A stretch of 64,000 nucleotides of DNA from Pelagibacteraceae bacterium AG-426-M19 (GTDB taxonomy: Bacteria; Pseudomonadota; Alphaproteobacteria; Pelagibacterales; Pelagibacteraceae). Below the pieces are notes generated by a model. The model did not search any database. It worked only from the letters and a program-made list of their open reading frames with translations, and was not told the origin of the DNA. The DNA lies in contig QCNW01000008.1 in assembly GCA_003210025.1 (NCBI GenBank), forward strand, positions 1 through 64,000. Direction: 5' to 3'. Of this stretch, positions 40,245-49,643 are shown piece by piece (the first letter of the stretch is position 1; the number at the start of each line of letters is the position of its first letter). A program made the position numbers and the translations under genes.

Positions 40245-41429
40245 ATGAAAATATTAATACTTTCACAGTATTTTTGGCCAGAGAATTTTAAAATAAATGA
40301 ACTAGCGCTTGAGTTAAAAAAAAAACACTATGTAGAAGTATTAACAGGTGTTCCAAATTACCCTTCAGGAAAAATAGATAAAAAATTTTTAAAAAGTAAG
40401 TCTAAATATTCTAACTATAAAGGTATAAGAATTCATAGAAGTTGGGAATTTTTAAGGGGAAATGGAAGTAAATTTAGGTTATTTTTCAATTATTTATCCT
40501 TCATGATTTCTTCAATATTTAAAGGTTTATTTTTAAAGAAAAAATTTGACTTAATTTTTATTTTTTTACCTAGCCCAGTATTAATTGGGTTAAGTGGAAT
40601 TATTTTATCAAAATTTTTAAATTCTAAGGTCAGAATATGGGTTTTAGACTTATGGCCAGAAGTTTTGTCAGATCTTAAAATAATTAATTCTAAAATAATT
40701 CTAAGAATATTAGATAAAATTGTTAATATAATCTACTTAAATTCTGAAACTATATTTGTTCAATCAAATTCATTTAAAAAAATAATAAAAAAAAAAATAA
40801 AAAAAAAAAAATTATATATTTTAAATTCTTGGAATGATCAAATTCCAAAAAGAAAAAGAAAAAATTTAATAAAAAAAAATTCTATTTTATATTTAGGAAA
40901 TATTGGATATTCCCAAAATTTTGAAAATTTATTAGATGCCGCTAAAATTTTAGTAAAAAAAAAAATTAATTTCGAAATCAAAATAATAGGTAATGGAAGA
41001 AGATTTTACTGGTTAAAAAAACAAATTCAAGATCATAAACTTAACAAACAAATTAAAATTCTTAATTTTAAAAAATCTAAATCGCTAGGCCCTCACATTC
41101 ATTCTTCAGAATTTTGTTTTTTATCTCTTAAAGAAGGAAAGGGTTTAAATTCTACAATACCTGCAAAATTACAAACATATATGAAATATTCAAAACCAAT
41201 TATAGGAGTTTCGGATGGAGAGGTAAAAAGTATAATATTGAATGCTAGATGTGGATTTGTATCTAAGCCAGGGGATAGTGTAAGTCTTGCTAAAAACATA
41301 GAAAATGCATTTAAACTAAATAGTTTAAAAAAAATTAGATTAGGAAAAAATTCACTAAAGTTTTCCCAAAAAAACTATGATAAAGCTAAAATTCTTAGTA
41401 ATTTTAATAAAGTTTTTAATAAAACCTAA
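40245..41429 (+). CDS. Glycosyltransferase group 1 (WbuB-like GT4)
   Basis: MKILILSQYFWPENFKINELALELKKKHYVEVLTGVPNYPSGKI; WVLDLWPEVL; PAKLQTYMKYSKPIIGVSDGE. Confidence 0.9.
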   Translation: MKILILSQYFWPENFKINELALELKKKHYVEVLTGVPNYPSGKIDKKFLKSKSKYSNYKGIRIHRSWEFLRGNGSKFRLFFNYLSFMISSIFKGLFLKKKFDLIFIFLPSPVLIGLSGIILSKFLNSKVRIWVLDLWPEVLSDLKIINSKIILRILDKIVNIIYLNSETIFVQSNSFKKIIKKKIKKKKLYILNSWNDQIPKRKRKNLIKKNSILYLGNIGYSQNFENLLDAAKILVKKKINFEIKIIGNGRRFYWLKKQIQDHKLNKQIKILNFKKSKSLGPHIHSSEFCFLSLKEGKGLNSTIPAKLQTYMKYSKPIIGVSDGEVKSIILNARCGFVSKPGDSVSLAKNIENAFKLNSLKKIRLGKNSLKFSQKNYDKAKILSNFNKVFNKT

Positions 41430-41432
41430 GAT

Positions 41433-42149
41433 TTACTTATTAATAATAAATACTTGAACTTCTGAATTTGAAATATAAGGAACAAATTTAAATTGTGGAT
41501 TGTTTTCTTGGAATTCGTAGAACGCTTTTTGCTGACCTTTATCTGCACGTCCATTGAAGCAAAACCAATCATCAAAAACTATCAGTGTTCCATCAACGAT
41601 AAAATCTTTTATAAAATTTAAAACTGGTACAGTGGAATAGTATAAATCACAATCTACATAGATTAATGAAGCGTGTCCTTCTTTTGATAGTTTTATCTTT
41701 AAATTATCGTTCAAAGTATTATGATAAAAGCCTTTAATTAATTCGTAATTTTCATTTTTATAACCACTTTTATTCAATATTTTTCTAAATTCCTCTATAT
41801 CTGTTTTGAATTTCCCTTTTCCCCAAATTATCTTTTCTTTATTTTCCTCAACATCTGGCAAACCTTCAAAAGAGTCAAATGCATAAAATTTTGTATCGTT
41901 TTCAGAATTAAACCAAGATTTACTGCCAAAATTTTTTAAAGCCTCTCTAAATGTTCTACCTGAGTGACATCCAAACTCGAAATAATTTCCATTTAGAGGT
42001 CTATTTAAAACAAAATATTTTAATATTTTAGAGAATAAAATTTCTCTTTCATTTTGAGAGAATTTTTCATACTTAGATAATTGTATTGTTTTTCCTAAGT
42101 AATATGTTTTTCTTAATATGTTTATCAAAGATGTTCTTAAAGCTTTCAT
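41433..42149 (-). CDS. TylF/macrocin O-methyltransferase-like SAM methyltransferase
   Basis: GNYFEFGCHSGRTFREAL; FYAFDSFEGLPD; IYVDCDLYYSTVPVL; VFDDWFCF. Confidence 0.85.
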   Translation of the reverse strand: MKALRTSLINILRKTYYLGKTIQLSKYEKFSQNEREILFSKILKYFVLNRPLNGNYFEFGCHSGRTFREALKNFGSKSWFNSENDTKFYAFDSFEGLPDVEENKEKIIWGKGKFKTDIEEFRKILNKSGYKNENYELIKGFYHNTLNDNLKIKLSKEGHASLIYVDCDLYYSTVPVLNFIKDFIVDGTLIVFDDWFCFNGRADKGQQKAFYEFQENNPQFKFVPYISNSEVQVFIINK

Positions 42150-42157
42150 GAATTAAT

Positions 42158-43342
42158 TTAACGAATATAAGGTATAAATACTTCTTCAAATTTTTCAATT
42201 ATATTATGTGAAAGTAAATACATTCCTCGATTATTTAAATGGCAACAGTAATCTCTATAAAGATTTTCGTTGTTTGATTTAAATATGTATCTGCTATCAA
42301 ATTTATATTTTGCTTGAACTTCATCAATATTAAATTTCTCATAATATTTACTTATTGGATTACTATATTTAGTAAAATTCGAAATCTCTTTTTCTTTTTT
42401 TGTTAAAAGCTTTGAATCCTTAAAATATTGATTAGGTTGTAACACATGTATGTATTTAAAATTATAGTTTTTACTTAAATCCGAAATCATATTTGAAGAT
42501 CTTTTCCATAGATTTACGACTTTAGCTAATTTCACATTGAAACCCTCGTCTTTAAATTTAGAAAGATTATAAAAATCTTCATCAATTTGATTTTCAATAC
42601 CATAAATTTTTTTGTGACAAGAGTATATAATAAATAAATTATATAGTTCTTTAATAGGAAATATTGATTTATCATGAATACTTTTATTAGAATTTATAGT
42701 GCAAGATATATTGGTATTGAAAGCTTTAATTTGTCTAGAGAATTGTCTTGGATATATAATATTATTTTTAATTGGAATATTTTCAGCAATTGAAAGAGCT
42801 AATTCATTTATTCCGTCTAAGTTTAATACTATGTCAAATGTATAACCATTTAAGAGCAAGTAATTGAATTTAAATAGTTGCTGGGGTTGTTTTCCACCCG
42901 GAATTGCTGCATTAATTACTTTGAATCTATCTGTTTTAAATTTTTGATTTAAAGCTTTTTGAAAAATATCAAACTTGTCATAATTTATATCATCTACTTT
43001 AAAAGTATCTTCAGAATGATTATGAGATAGATGTGTTGCAACTGAACCACCCAATATTAATATTTTAATATCACTTGATTTTATATTTTCAGGCACATGA
43101 TTAAATAATGGTTCCCTATTTTTTAAATCATTCTCAATTATTTTATTATTAGTATTATTGTACCCAAAAAAAGGATGGGGAAATATTTCTTTTGTTTCAT
43201 TTTTTGAAAATCTTTTTTTAAAAGAGGTAAATTCATTGGAGTACATATTAATTTTAGTTTGTGAATATATGTAAGCGAAAGCTAACAAATTTATAAAAAT
43301 AAAAAATGTTGAAAGTAAAAGAATATATTTAAATTTATTCAT
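42158..43342 (-). CDS. Membrane-anchored SGNH/GDSL-like hydrolase
   Basis: N-terminal TM; ILILGGSVATH, NAAIPGGKQ, NLDGINELAL, DYCCHLNNRGM. Confidence 0.6.
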   Translation of the reverse strand: MNKFKYILLLSTFFIFINLLAFAYIYSQTKINMYSNEFTSFKKRFSKNETKEIFPHPFFGYNNTNNKIIENDLKNREPLFNHVPENIKSSDIKILILGGSVATHLSHNHSEDTFKVDDINYDKFDIFQKALNQKFKTDRFKVINAAIPGGKQPQQLFKFNYLLLNGYTFDIVLNLDGINELALSIAENIPIKNNIIYPRQFSRQIKAFNTNISCTINSNKSIHDKSIFPIKELYNLFIIYSCHKKIYGIENQIDEDFYNLSKFKDEGFNVKLAKVVNLWKRSSNMISDLSKNYNFKYIHVLQPNQYFKDSKLLTKKEKEISNFTKYSNPISKYYEKFNIDEVQAKYKFDSRYIFKSNNENLYRDYCCHLNNRGMYLLSHNIIEKFEEVFIPYIR

Positions 43343-44298
43343 TTTATTTTGATAACTATTAATGAATATATAATTAAGAAATAAATTAAAGAAAATATGA
43401 AATTAATATAAAAATAAAAGAAAATAATATTCAAGAATAACCCTTGGATTAATAAAACAGTCACTATTGGTGAAAATTTTTTATTTAAAATATGATGTAT
43501 GTGACGCTCGTCCTTTTTGAAGGGATTTTTTTTGTTATAAATTCTTTCACAAAATAGTCTAAACATATCAATTCCTGGGACACACATTAAAATAAATACT
43601 TCCTCTACATTTTTTATTAATTCTAAATTGTAAAATTTTATGAAAAAATAACCAAAAAAAAGTCCTAGCAATAATGATCCACTATCTCCTAAATAAATTT
43701 TATTTTTGAAATTAAAATATAAAAATGGAATCAAAAAACTCAAAAGAGTTAAAAAAATAATATTATTAGAGATTATAAAAAAATATATTGCTATTATAGC
43801 TGAGTATATTCCACATTGTAAATTTATTCCATCAAACATATTGAATGCATTTAAATAAAGGGCAAAACATAAAATTGTGAATGGAATTGCAAATTTGCTT
43901 GTTGAAATTGAAAAATCAATAAAATTGAATTTCAAATTCAATAATAATAAATGATCATCTAAAATTAATATGAAAAAAATAATTAATACTGTAATTACTA
44001 GTTTGAGGTTTGCATTAAGATTTAATTTATCATCAAAAAAACCAAGAGTAAAAATTAAGATTGAGCCAATTATTAAAGAATAATTAATTACTGCGTTATA
44101 GTTTAAAAAAAAATATATAAATAAAATATTAATAATTAATAAAATGCCACCAATAAGATAAATTTTTTTGTTTGTTTTTAAAAATTCATTTTTGTCAAAA
44201 ATATTTAATTTTTCACCAATAAATTTGTATTTAATTGTCAAAAAAATATTAATAAAAGAAAGGATTGTTAGTAAAATTTTACTAAAATAATCTTCCAT
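43339..44298 (-). CDS. MraY/WecA-like polyprenyl-phosphate GlcNAc-1-phosphate transferase
   Basis: Multi-TM; LGFFDDKLNLN; NAFNMFDGINLQCG; IYLGDSGSLLLG; KKDERHIHH. Confidence 0.9.
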   Translation of the reverse strand: MEDYFSKILLTILSFINIFLTIKYKFIGEKLNIFDKNEFLKTNKKIYLIGGILLIINILFIYFFLNYNAVINYSLIIGSILIFTLGFFDDKLNLNANLKLVITVLIIFFILILDDHLLLLNLKFNFIDFSISTSKFAIPFTILCFALYLNAFNMFDGINLQCGIYSAIIAIYFFIISNNIIFLTLLSFLIPFLYFNFKNKIYLGDSGSLLLGLFFGYFFIKFYNLELIKNVEEVFILMCVPGIDMFRLFCERIYNKKNPFKKDERHIHHILNKKFSPIVTVLLIQGLFLNIIFFYFYINFIFSLIYFLIIYSLIVIKIK

Positions 44299-45613
44299 AG
44301 ATAATTAAATTATTAATCATAAATACATTTTTTAATAAAAATGGTGTCAAAAAAATAAATATAAATAATATTTTTAAATTGAATTTTTTTAAATTTTCAA
44401 AATTATTTAATAAAGAAAATAGTGATACTAAAAAAAGCACCAAACTTCCTTTTGAAAAACCGATTATTCCATAAATTGGCACAAAAATTATGAAGTGAAT
44501 AAAGACATTTTTAATTTTATTTCCAAGTAAAAGTAAAAACAAATTAAAACTACACAAAATAATAAAAGTATATATCGTCATATTAAAGACAATAGAAAAG
44601 TTGGGGATTAGAAGATCTTTTTTTATTAAAAAATTATTACTTAATATATTTAAATCTATCAATTTAAATTTTAAAGAATAGTTCAATTCATTTTTAATCT
44701 TTTGTAGAAAATTTTCAGATTTTAATATTTCAGAATTTTTTACCCGATCATTCTTTTCGTGAAAAACTTGTATTTTGTTAAGTATCTGGTTGTATTCCAA
44801 TAAATAAAGGTTTATCCTTTTTTGTACAAGTTTATAAGGTGCGCTGTTCACTTTATAATTTGATAGTTTTGCCCTTTCTTTTGATAATAATAATTCAAGT
44901 TCTTTTTTTTTTTTTATTAAAACCTCTTTAGATATAATTTCAATTTTATGAGATTTCAGTTCTTTTTGGTTTTGGTCATTGTAGCCAACTATTTTTGCAA
45001 AAGCTAAAGGAGACGAATAAAATATCGGGCTTAGTATAAAAATTATTTTTAAAATAGTCAATTTTTTGGTTATCTTTGTGTCTCTAAAAAAGATGATAAA
45101 AAAGGAAGAATAAAATAAAATTGCCAATCCTACATGTGTTAAAAAAGATAAAAAATAAAAGATAAAAAATAATAAATAATCATCTTTTTTTAGAACAGAA
45201 AGTGTAAAAAAAATTAAAACTAATTCAGAACGTATAGATGATAGAGCAAGTACAAAAAAATAGTTACAGCAAAGTGTTACTAAAAAAACAAGTACATCTT
45301 TTTTTAGGTATTTTTTTAATAATATTGCCAAAGATGAAAATAGAATAATATCTAAAATAAAATTTAAAAAATCATAAGAAAATATTTTGGGGGCTAAAAT
45401 TAATAAGAAACCAAAAAATGGTTCTGCAATCCATCCTGTTAACATATCATTTAAAAAAAAAGGATTATCAAAAATTAATTTATTATTATCATAAACTAAT
45501 TCATAAAATTCATGATCTCCATGAGAAATCATTGGGTATAAATAAATTAGCGAAATAGAAAAAATAAATCCTATGTAAAATTTTTTAAAAAAATTAATTA
45601 TTATATATTTCAT
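44282..45613 (-). CDS. EpsG-like multi-pass membrane protein, putative polysaccharide polymerase
   Basis: Polytopic; RSELVLIFFTLSVLKKDDYLLFFIFYFLSFLTHVGLAILF similar to EpsG-type polymerases. Start moved to internal Met (45613) from 45637. Confidence 0.6.
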   Translation of the reverse strand: MKYIIINFFKKFYIGFIFSISLIYLYPMISHGDHEFYELVYDNNKLIFDNPFFLNDMLTGWIAEPFFGFLLILAPKIFSYDFLNFILDIILFSSLAILLKKYLKKDVLVFLVTLCCNYFFVLALSSIRSELVLIFFTLSVLKKDDYLLFFIFYFLSFLTHVGLAILFYSSFFIIFFRDTKITKKLTILKIIFILSPIFYSSPLAFAKIVGYNDQNQKELKSHKIEIISKEVLIKKKKELELLLSKERAKLSNYKVNSAPYKLVQKRINLYLLEYNQILNKIQVFHEKNDRVKNSEILKSENFLQKIKNELNYSLKFKLIDLNILSNNFLIKKDLLIPNFSIVFNMTIYTFIILCSFNLFLLLLGNKIKNVFIHFIIFVPIYGIIGFSKGSLVLFLVSLFSLLNNFENLKKFNLKILFIFIFLTPFLLKNVFMINNLIIYGRLF

Positions 45614-46586
45614 TTTTTTTAATAAGCTCGGCCGCATTGTCAGCTATTATTTTATATACCCAAGGTCTATGATGTCCTGAAGAATGGTTATTTGCAGTTG
45701 GAAGATTTGGTAATATTGATGTAATTTCTTTAAAATCATTACACCAATCTATAAATTTTACATTATTGTCTTCTGACCAGATTTTAAGATTTTTGTAATT
45801 ATTAATTTCTTCGTTTTGGCAATGGTACCAAGTTAACATTAGATCAATATTATTAAGATTTGCAAATTTTTTTAATTTTTCATATTTATCAAAATTAACA
45901 CTACTTTTGTCATATGCTATTTTTGTATTTTTAAAAATGTTCTTATATCTTAGTTTTGATATAATTAATTTAAGCCTTTTCAGTACCTCAAAATTATTTG
46001 CTATCCAACCAATATAACCACCTAAACCAAAAAATCTTGGAGATCCATCAACCAGATGATTGTGCCTATAACCAGTAAGAAATAAATGATCATCTCTTTC
46101 ATCATTACCTACTCCCACAAAAACTATATAGTCGGGTTTCATTTTCTCAAAAAATAATTTAGTTGCAATAAATGATTGTTCAAAACCAAATGCCGCAAGA
46201 CCTAAATTTATGACTCCAAAAGTTTTTCCTGCCAACTGATTATCAGTATTTAAATTTAAAAAAAGGTTGAAAGGATACGAACTGGTAGGTTCAACTCCAG
46301 TCCCTTGTGTTATCGAGTCCCCAATTGTAAAGATAATCTTATCATAATTATTAAAATCATTTTCAAAATTAAAAGTTCCCAAACTATTTGTAATATATTC
46401 TTGTCTATGGTCGGTAACTTTAATTAAGTTTAAGTTTTTTTTTGCTTTGACACCAAGTTTTTTATCATATTCATATGCTTCAATTGGACCAGTAAAATGC
46501 AAAGGACTAAACACTCTTAGTAGAATTTCGAGGACAAGTAATATAAAAACAAAAATAAAAACCGGGAATATTAATTTTTTTAACAT
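45594..46586 (-). CDS. SGNH/GDSL hydrolase family protein with N-terminal TM
   Basis: IIFTIGDSITQGTGV (GDS block), VINLGLAAFG, YIVFVGVGNDERD. Confidence 0.75.
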   Translation of the reverse strand: MLKKLIFPVFIFVFILLVLEILLRVFSPLHFTGPIEAYEYDKKLGVKAKKNLNLIKVTDHRQEYITNSLGTFNFENDFNNYDKIIFTIGDSITQGTGVEPTSSYPFNLFLNLNTDNQLAGKTFGVINLGLAAFGFEQSFIATKLFFEKMKPDYIVFVGVGNDERDDHLFLTGYRHNHLVDGSPRFFGLGGYIGWIANNFEVLKRLKLIISKLRYKNIFKNTKIAYDKSSVNFDKYEKLKKFANLNNIDLMLTWYHCQNEEINNYKNLKIWSEDNNVKFIDWCNDFKEITSILPNLPTANNHSSGHHRPWVYKIIADNAAELIKKNEIYNN

Positions 46587-46678
46587 TATATTTATAATAC
46601 TGATATAAATTGACTAAATTTTTACTATGTGTAAACGTTTTTAAACTAAGAGACGTTTTAAATCTAGGATTTAATTAA

Positions 46679-47956
46679 ATGCAAGTTCTTAAAATTTATT
46701 ATCTTCTACCGATTTTTTTTGTTACAGGTCCTTTTTTACCAGATCTAGTAATAACAACAAGTTCATTATTTTTTATTATATATTTTTTAAAATATGAAAG
46801 ACAGTATTTAGTTAATAATTTTTTTTATTTTTTTTTGGTTTTTTATTTATTTATTATTTTCTCATCTTTAAATTCAAACGATTTTATTTTTTCTCTAAAA
46901 TCATCACTACCTTATGTTAGGATAATTATTTTCCCACTGATAATTTACTATCTATTGGAAAAAAAAATTTTAAATTTAATAACTTTATCAAAAATACTAC
47001 TTTTCGTAATTATTTTTTTATCTTTGGACTCCATTTATCAATTTATTTTTGGATACAATGTTATTGGTTTCAAATCACCATTAAATTATAGAGTAACAAG
47101 CTTTTTCAATGATGAGGCTATATTAGGATCTTATATTAGTAAAATTCTTCCTTTATTAATTTCAATTTATATTTATATCAATCATAAGTCGAAAGATTTT
47201 TCTGCAATAATATATTATGTAACTTTTTTCCTTGGCATTATATGTATATTTTTATCAGGAGATAGAATGCCATTTGGGACAATCTTACTATATATAATTT
47301 TGATTAATATATTCTATTTCGAAAAAAAACAATTTATTCTTTTATTATCATTAATTTTTGCAATAATTGTTTTAATATCTTTAAACAATTCACTCAAAAA
47401 CAGATATATCAATATGACTTTATTACAATTATTCGAAGGTGATATTAAAATTGACAAAAAATTTCAAATTGATGAGAAAAATATTGAGGAAAAATTTAAT
47501 TTTGAATTAAAAAATATTTTAAATAATAAAATTTTATTTTTTTCTAGACCTCATCAAGAACATTTAAAAACTGCTTATTCAATTTTTAAAGATAATAAAA
47601 TAATTGGCTCAGGTCCAAATACTTTCCGTTTAAACTGTACCCCCAAATTTCACGAACATCAAAGTAGATGTTCCACTCATCCTCATAATATTTATATTCA
47701 ACTACTCTCGGAAACAGGAATTATTGGATTTATTTTCTTAATATCAATATTTTTTTACTTTGTTTATAAAATTTTTTATTCATCTTTAAATAAAGATAGA
47801 TTACAGGTTTTTATTTTTACTCATCTTTTTGTTTCTATTTTCCCAATCTCAACTTATGGAAATTTTTTTAATAATTATAACTCAATAATGCTATTTTTTC
47901 CGGTCGGTTTTTATTTATATATGCTAAAAAATAATAAAAACTACAAAACTAAGTAA
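46679..47956 (+). CDS. O-antigen ligase/Wzy-like polytopic membrane protein
   Basis: Polytopic; NKIIGSGPNTFRLNCTPKFHEHQSRCSTHPHNIYIQLLSETGIIGF periplasmic-loop signature. Confidence 0.85.
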   Translation: MQVLKIYYLLPIFFVTGPFLPDLVITTSSLFFIIYFLKYERQYLVNNFFYFFLVFYLFIIFSSLNSNDFIFSLKSSLPYVRIIIFPLIIYYLLEKKILNLITLSKILLFVIIFLSLDSIYQFIFGYNVIGFKSPLNYRVTSFFNDEAILGSYISKILPLLISIYIYINHKSKDFSAIIYYVTFFLGIICIFLSGDRMPFGTILLYIILINIFYFEKKQFILLLSLIFAIIVLISLNNSLKNRYINMTLLQLFEGDIKIDKKFQIDEKNIEEKFNFELKNILNNKILFFSRPHQEHLKTAYSIFKDNKIIGSGPNTFRLNCTPKFHEHQSRCSTHPHNIYIQLLSETGIIGFIFLISIFFYFVYKIFYSSLNKDRLQVFIFTHLFVSIFPISTYGNFFNNYNSIMLFFPVGFYLYMLKNNKNYKTK

Positions 47957-49617
47957 AAAAATTTATAACCGTTAATAATTTTAAATGATATTTCCTTTTC
48001 CAAATCGAAATGAGTACAGGGAGATAAATTGTACATACAAATATCTCCATTAACAGTTTTGTAATATGCAAAGTTATTATTAATAAAAACTTTTATAACT
48101 TTTGGAGGATTTAAATTATTTGAATTATAATTATAAATATTTGGCCATAAATTTTTAGAATTGTCATACTTTAGCACAAACTTAACCAAGATAATTGCAA
48201 TTAAAAAATTTAAATATTTAATCTTTAAATAATTTTTTAATTTCACTTTTTCATTTAGAAAAAGACATGCAAAACTAAATATAATTACACCTATTAAATA
48301 TGCTGAACCATACCTGTAAGTTGGAAAATTTTCAAACCATACAATACTACCAATGAGAGTAAGAAAAAAAATCAAAAAAAATCTCGATTTATCTTGTTTA
48401 TAGCGAGAATATTTTTTCTTTGAAAAAAAAATAAAGATCGAAAGGCATGTTAATAAAATGATTAAAGGTATAATCTTTTTCAAAATCACTATCTTGCCAT
48501 GCCCTTTTATCCATATAGGTCTCCAATTAGAATTTAAATACTCTTGATAATTCATATCTCTATTTATTCTACTTGGATGATCTTTTGATCTAGCCTCATT
48601 TTCTAAACTAACTTTGTCCGCAGAATTCATGTTAGTTACTAATGAACTGCTCCAAAATATTTTTTTACTGCAAGTAATTTCTTTGGGAAAAAGCATACAC
48701 CCAGAAATAATTATATTTTTTATAAACCATGCTGTAATAAAGCAAATTAAAATAATATTTTTTTTTTTATAAATAAATTCTAAATTTTTATTAAGAATAA
48801 TTATTAATATTGGTAAAATTAAAATAATTATTAATGTTGATTTACTTTGAAAAATTAAAATACAGAGAGCGGAAATTATGAAAAAAGATCTATAATCATT
48901 CAAGTCATATTTCACAAATAAATATGTACAAATTAAAAAAAGTATATGAGCAGGCACATCATTTCCGTAGCCACTATATCTATTCATGTCATACAGAATT
49001 TGAAATAAAATGAAAAAACTAACAAATAATAATAAATTATTATTTTGCTGTTTTTTTATTTCATTATAAAAAAAATTTGATACACAAAAAAAAATTAGTG
49101 CAGGAGGAATTAATAGACCTTTATCAAAAAATAAAATATTATTAAATCCTGCTGATAAATATTGAATTATTGAAACATGAGCGTACCTGAAATGTATATT
49201 TGCTGAACCAAATATAATTTTTTCTGAATTTAAAGTACTCATGTATGGAAAATGATACAATCCAGCGTCAGGACGATTAATATTGTCATAACCAACTAAT
49301 AATGCAAAAAATATTGCAAATTTTAGAGAATATATAAGTATTTTTTTTATATCTAGAATTTTTATATTTTTGATAAAAACCAAAGGAATTAAAAAAATTA
49401 ATGTATTTACAAGCAGATTTAAAGGTAAAAAAAAGTTAACAATTAAAAATATATTAGAAAAAAAAATAAATGATAAAATTAAATAAATATTTTTTTTTTT
49501 ATAATTAAAATTTTCTTTAAATAATACTAAATTAAATACGTAGCCCGATATTATCATTTGAAATGACAATACAAGTGGAAAAAAAAGTATTGTAAAAAAT
49601 TCGGTCAATAAAAACAT
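47941..49617 (-). CDS. Polytopic membrane protein, putative GT-C-type glycosyltransferase
   Basis: Many TM segments; NRPDAGLYHFPYMSTLNSEKIIFGSANIHFRYAHVSIIQYLSA. Confidence 0.55.
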   Translation of the reverse strand: MFLLTEFFTILFFPLVLSFQMIISGYVFNLVLFKENFNYKKKNIYLILSFIFFSNIFLIVNFFLPLNLLVNTLIFLIPLVFIKNIKILDIKKILIYSLKFAIFFALLVGYDNINRPDAGLYHFPYMSTLNSEKIIFGSANIHFRYAHVSIIQYLSAGFNNILFFDKGLLIPPALIFFCVSNFFYNEIKKQQNNNLLLFVSFFILFQILYDMNRYSGYGNDVPAHILFLICTYLFVKYDLNDYRSFFIISALCILIFQSKSTLIIILILPILIIILNKNLEFIYKKKNIILICFITAWFIKNIIISGCMLFPKEITCSKKIFWSSSLVTNMNSADKVSLENEARSKDHPSRINRDMNYQEYLNSNWRPIWIKGHGKIVILKKIIPLIILLTCLSIFIFFSKKKYSRYKQDKSRFFLIFFLTLIGSIVWFENFPTYRYGSAYLIGVIIFSFACLFLNEKVKLKNYLKIKYLNFLIAIILVKFVLKYDNSKNLWPNIYNYNSNNLNPPKVIKVFINNNFAYYKTVNGDICMYNLSPCTHFDLEKEISFKIINGYKFFYLVL

Positions 49618-49643
49618 TTGTTTACCTCAATTTATAGATTAAC

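Noticed and set aside
45614-45637. N-terminal extension MRPSLLKK of the EpsG-like protein
   Set aside because: Lies inside the upstream SGNH gene; the internal Met (MKYIIINFFKK) directly precedes the first hydrophobic segment and is the more likely start.
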